From: Sphingomonas panni
GTDB lineage: Bacteria > Pseudomonadota > Alphaproteobacteria > Sphingomonadales > Sphingomonadaceae
Reading direction: 5' to 3'
NCBI RefSeq assembly: GCF_022664435.1
Contig: NZ_JAKREU010000003.1
Location: 248,001 to 312,000, forward strand
Length of the DNA: 64,000 bases
Below the pieces are notes generated by a model. It saw only the letters and a list, made by a program, of their open reading frames with translations. It was not told the origin of the DNA and searched no databases. Below, in pieces: positions 63,727-64,000 of the stretch. A program made the translations under genes and the position numbers. Every line of letters begins with the position of its first letter. Within the stretch, counting starts at the first letter, position 1.

Positions 63727-63948
63727 TTAGATCAGGCCGCCGGTCAGGAACAGGCGCAGGCCGGCGATGATGAGGATCACGAGGTTCAGGTTGCGGCCGG
63801 TATTCTTCGACGACAGCAGCCCGACCACGAACCCGACCAGCGCGATCGGAAAGGCGATCCAGTTCATCAGCGAGACGATGGGGATGAGCGCGGGGATGGC
63901 GATCACCAGCGCGACGAGACCGATCAGGATCGAGACGATGTTCAACAT
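63727..63948 (-). CDS. small two-helix membrane protein
   Basis: About 73 residues with two hydrophobic segments (LNIVSILIGLVALVIAIPAL and WIAFPIALVGFVVGLLS) and a third near the C-terminus. It has SSKNTGRNLNLV in between. The start is set at the ATG 63948; an ATG at 63960 is possible. No ribosome site is clear for either. The family is small and uncharacterised, frequently found in sphingomonads. It lies 5 bp upstream of rarD on the same strand, so co-transcription is likely. Confidence 0.65.
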   Translation of the reverse strand: MLNIVSILIGLVALVIAIPALIPIVSLMNWIAFPIALVGFVVGLLSSKNTGRNLNLVILIIAGLRLFLTGGLI

Positions 63949-64000
63949 GGGACAGGACATGGCCCCGGCGGGCGCATCGGGCAATGGCGAAGGGGCGATT

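Overview
The window is a high-GC, gene-dense piece of chromosome. Its gene families, its codon use and its dispersed palindromes fit an alphaproteobacterium of the Sphingomonadaceae (Sphingomonas-like); this is inference from content, since no rRNA or species marker is present. I support 56 protein genes and two tRNAs. Nothing looks like a prophage, an intact insertion sequence or a CRISPR array. The main non-coding feature is several families of short palindromes (REP/REPIN-like) and longer dispersed repeats that fill most gaps between operons.

Layout. 0-1.6 kb: an AlkB-like dioxygenase overlapping a stand-alone HIRAN protein, then a Nudix hydrolase. 2.0-6.4 kb: a sugar-acid cassette (FAH-fold AraD1-like enzyme, FucP-type symporter, divergent IlvD/Edd dehydratase). 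6.6-9.9 kb: two tandem DUF4139 exported proteins, the second with two REPINs read through in frame. 10.6-16.1 kb: a three-part LplT-PlsC-Aas phospholipid repair protein, an MFS exporter with an extra C-terminal domain, and a DUF167 protein. 16.4-21.5 kb: a complete YjfIJKLMC-like membrane-stress locus in two divergent arms with a potassium channel added. 21.7-34.1 kb: a carbon-scavenging block with a low-MW phosphatase, CstA and its small partner, an MHS transporter, acetyl-CoA synthetase, a LuxR-type regulator (CrbR-like), an esterase and a symporter-histidine kinase hybrid (CrbS-like). 34.1-39.8 kb: the SOS mutasome imuA-imuB-dnaE2 with a LexA-type box at imuA. 40.0-43.4 kb: a transglutaminase and an ATP-grasp/alpha-E fusion. 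43.5-47.8 kb: a globin-coupled chemoreceptor, the tRNA t6A enzyme TsaC/Sua5 and a large acyl-CoA dehydrogenase. 48-52.5 kb: a translation operon hisS-prfA-prmC-DUF4167. 52.5-57 kb: a cation/proton antiporter, tRNA-Gly, YnfA, tRNA-Tyr, RlmB, a ferredoxin and a 3-methyladenine glycosylase. 57.4-64 kb: small unknown proteins, recN with its own LexA-type box, bamD, manA, a glycine-zipper protein, rarD and a small membrane protein.

Three themes connect the genes. DNA damage response: imuA/imuB/dnaE2 and recN share GTTC-N7-GTTC boxes, and AlkB-like, HIRAN and AlkA-like proteins are also present. Acetate and carbon scavenging: a perfect 7-bp palindrome lies just upstream of acsA, whose likely two-component regulators are encoded nearby. 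Envelope upkeep: Aas, PspA/Yjf, BamD and the glycine-zipper protein. The observations most worth following are the in-frame REPINs, the CrbR-site candidate at acsA, the channel-containing Yjf locus, and a roughly 155-bp tandem repeat that now encodes the C-terminus of the CrbS-like kinase.
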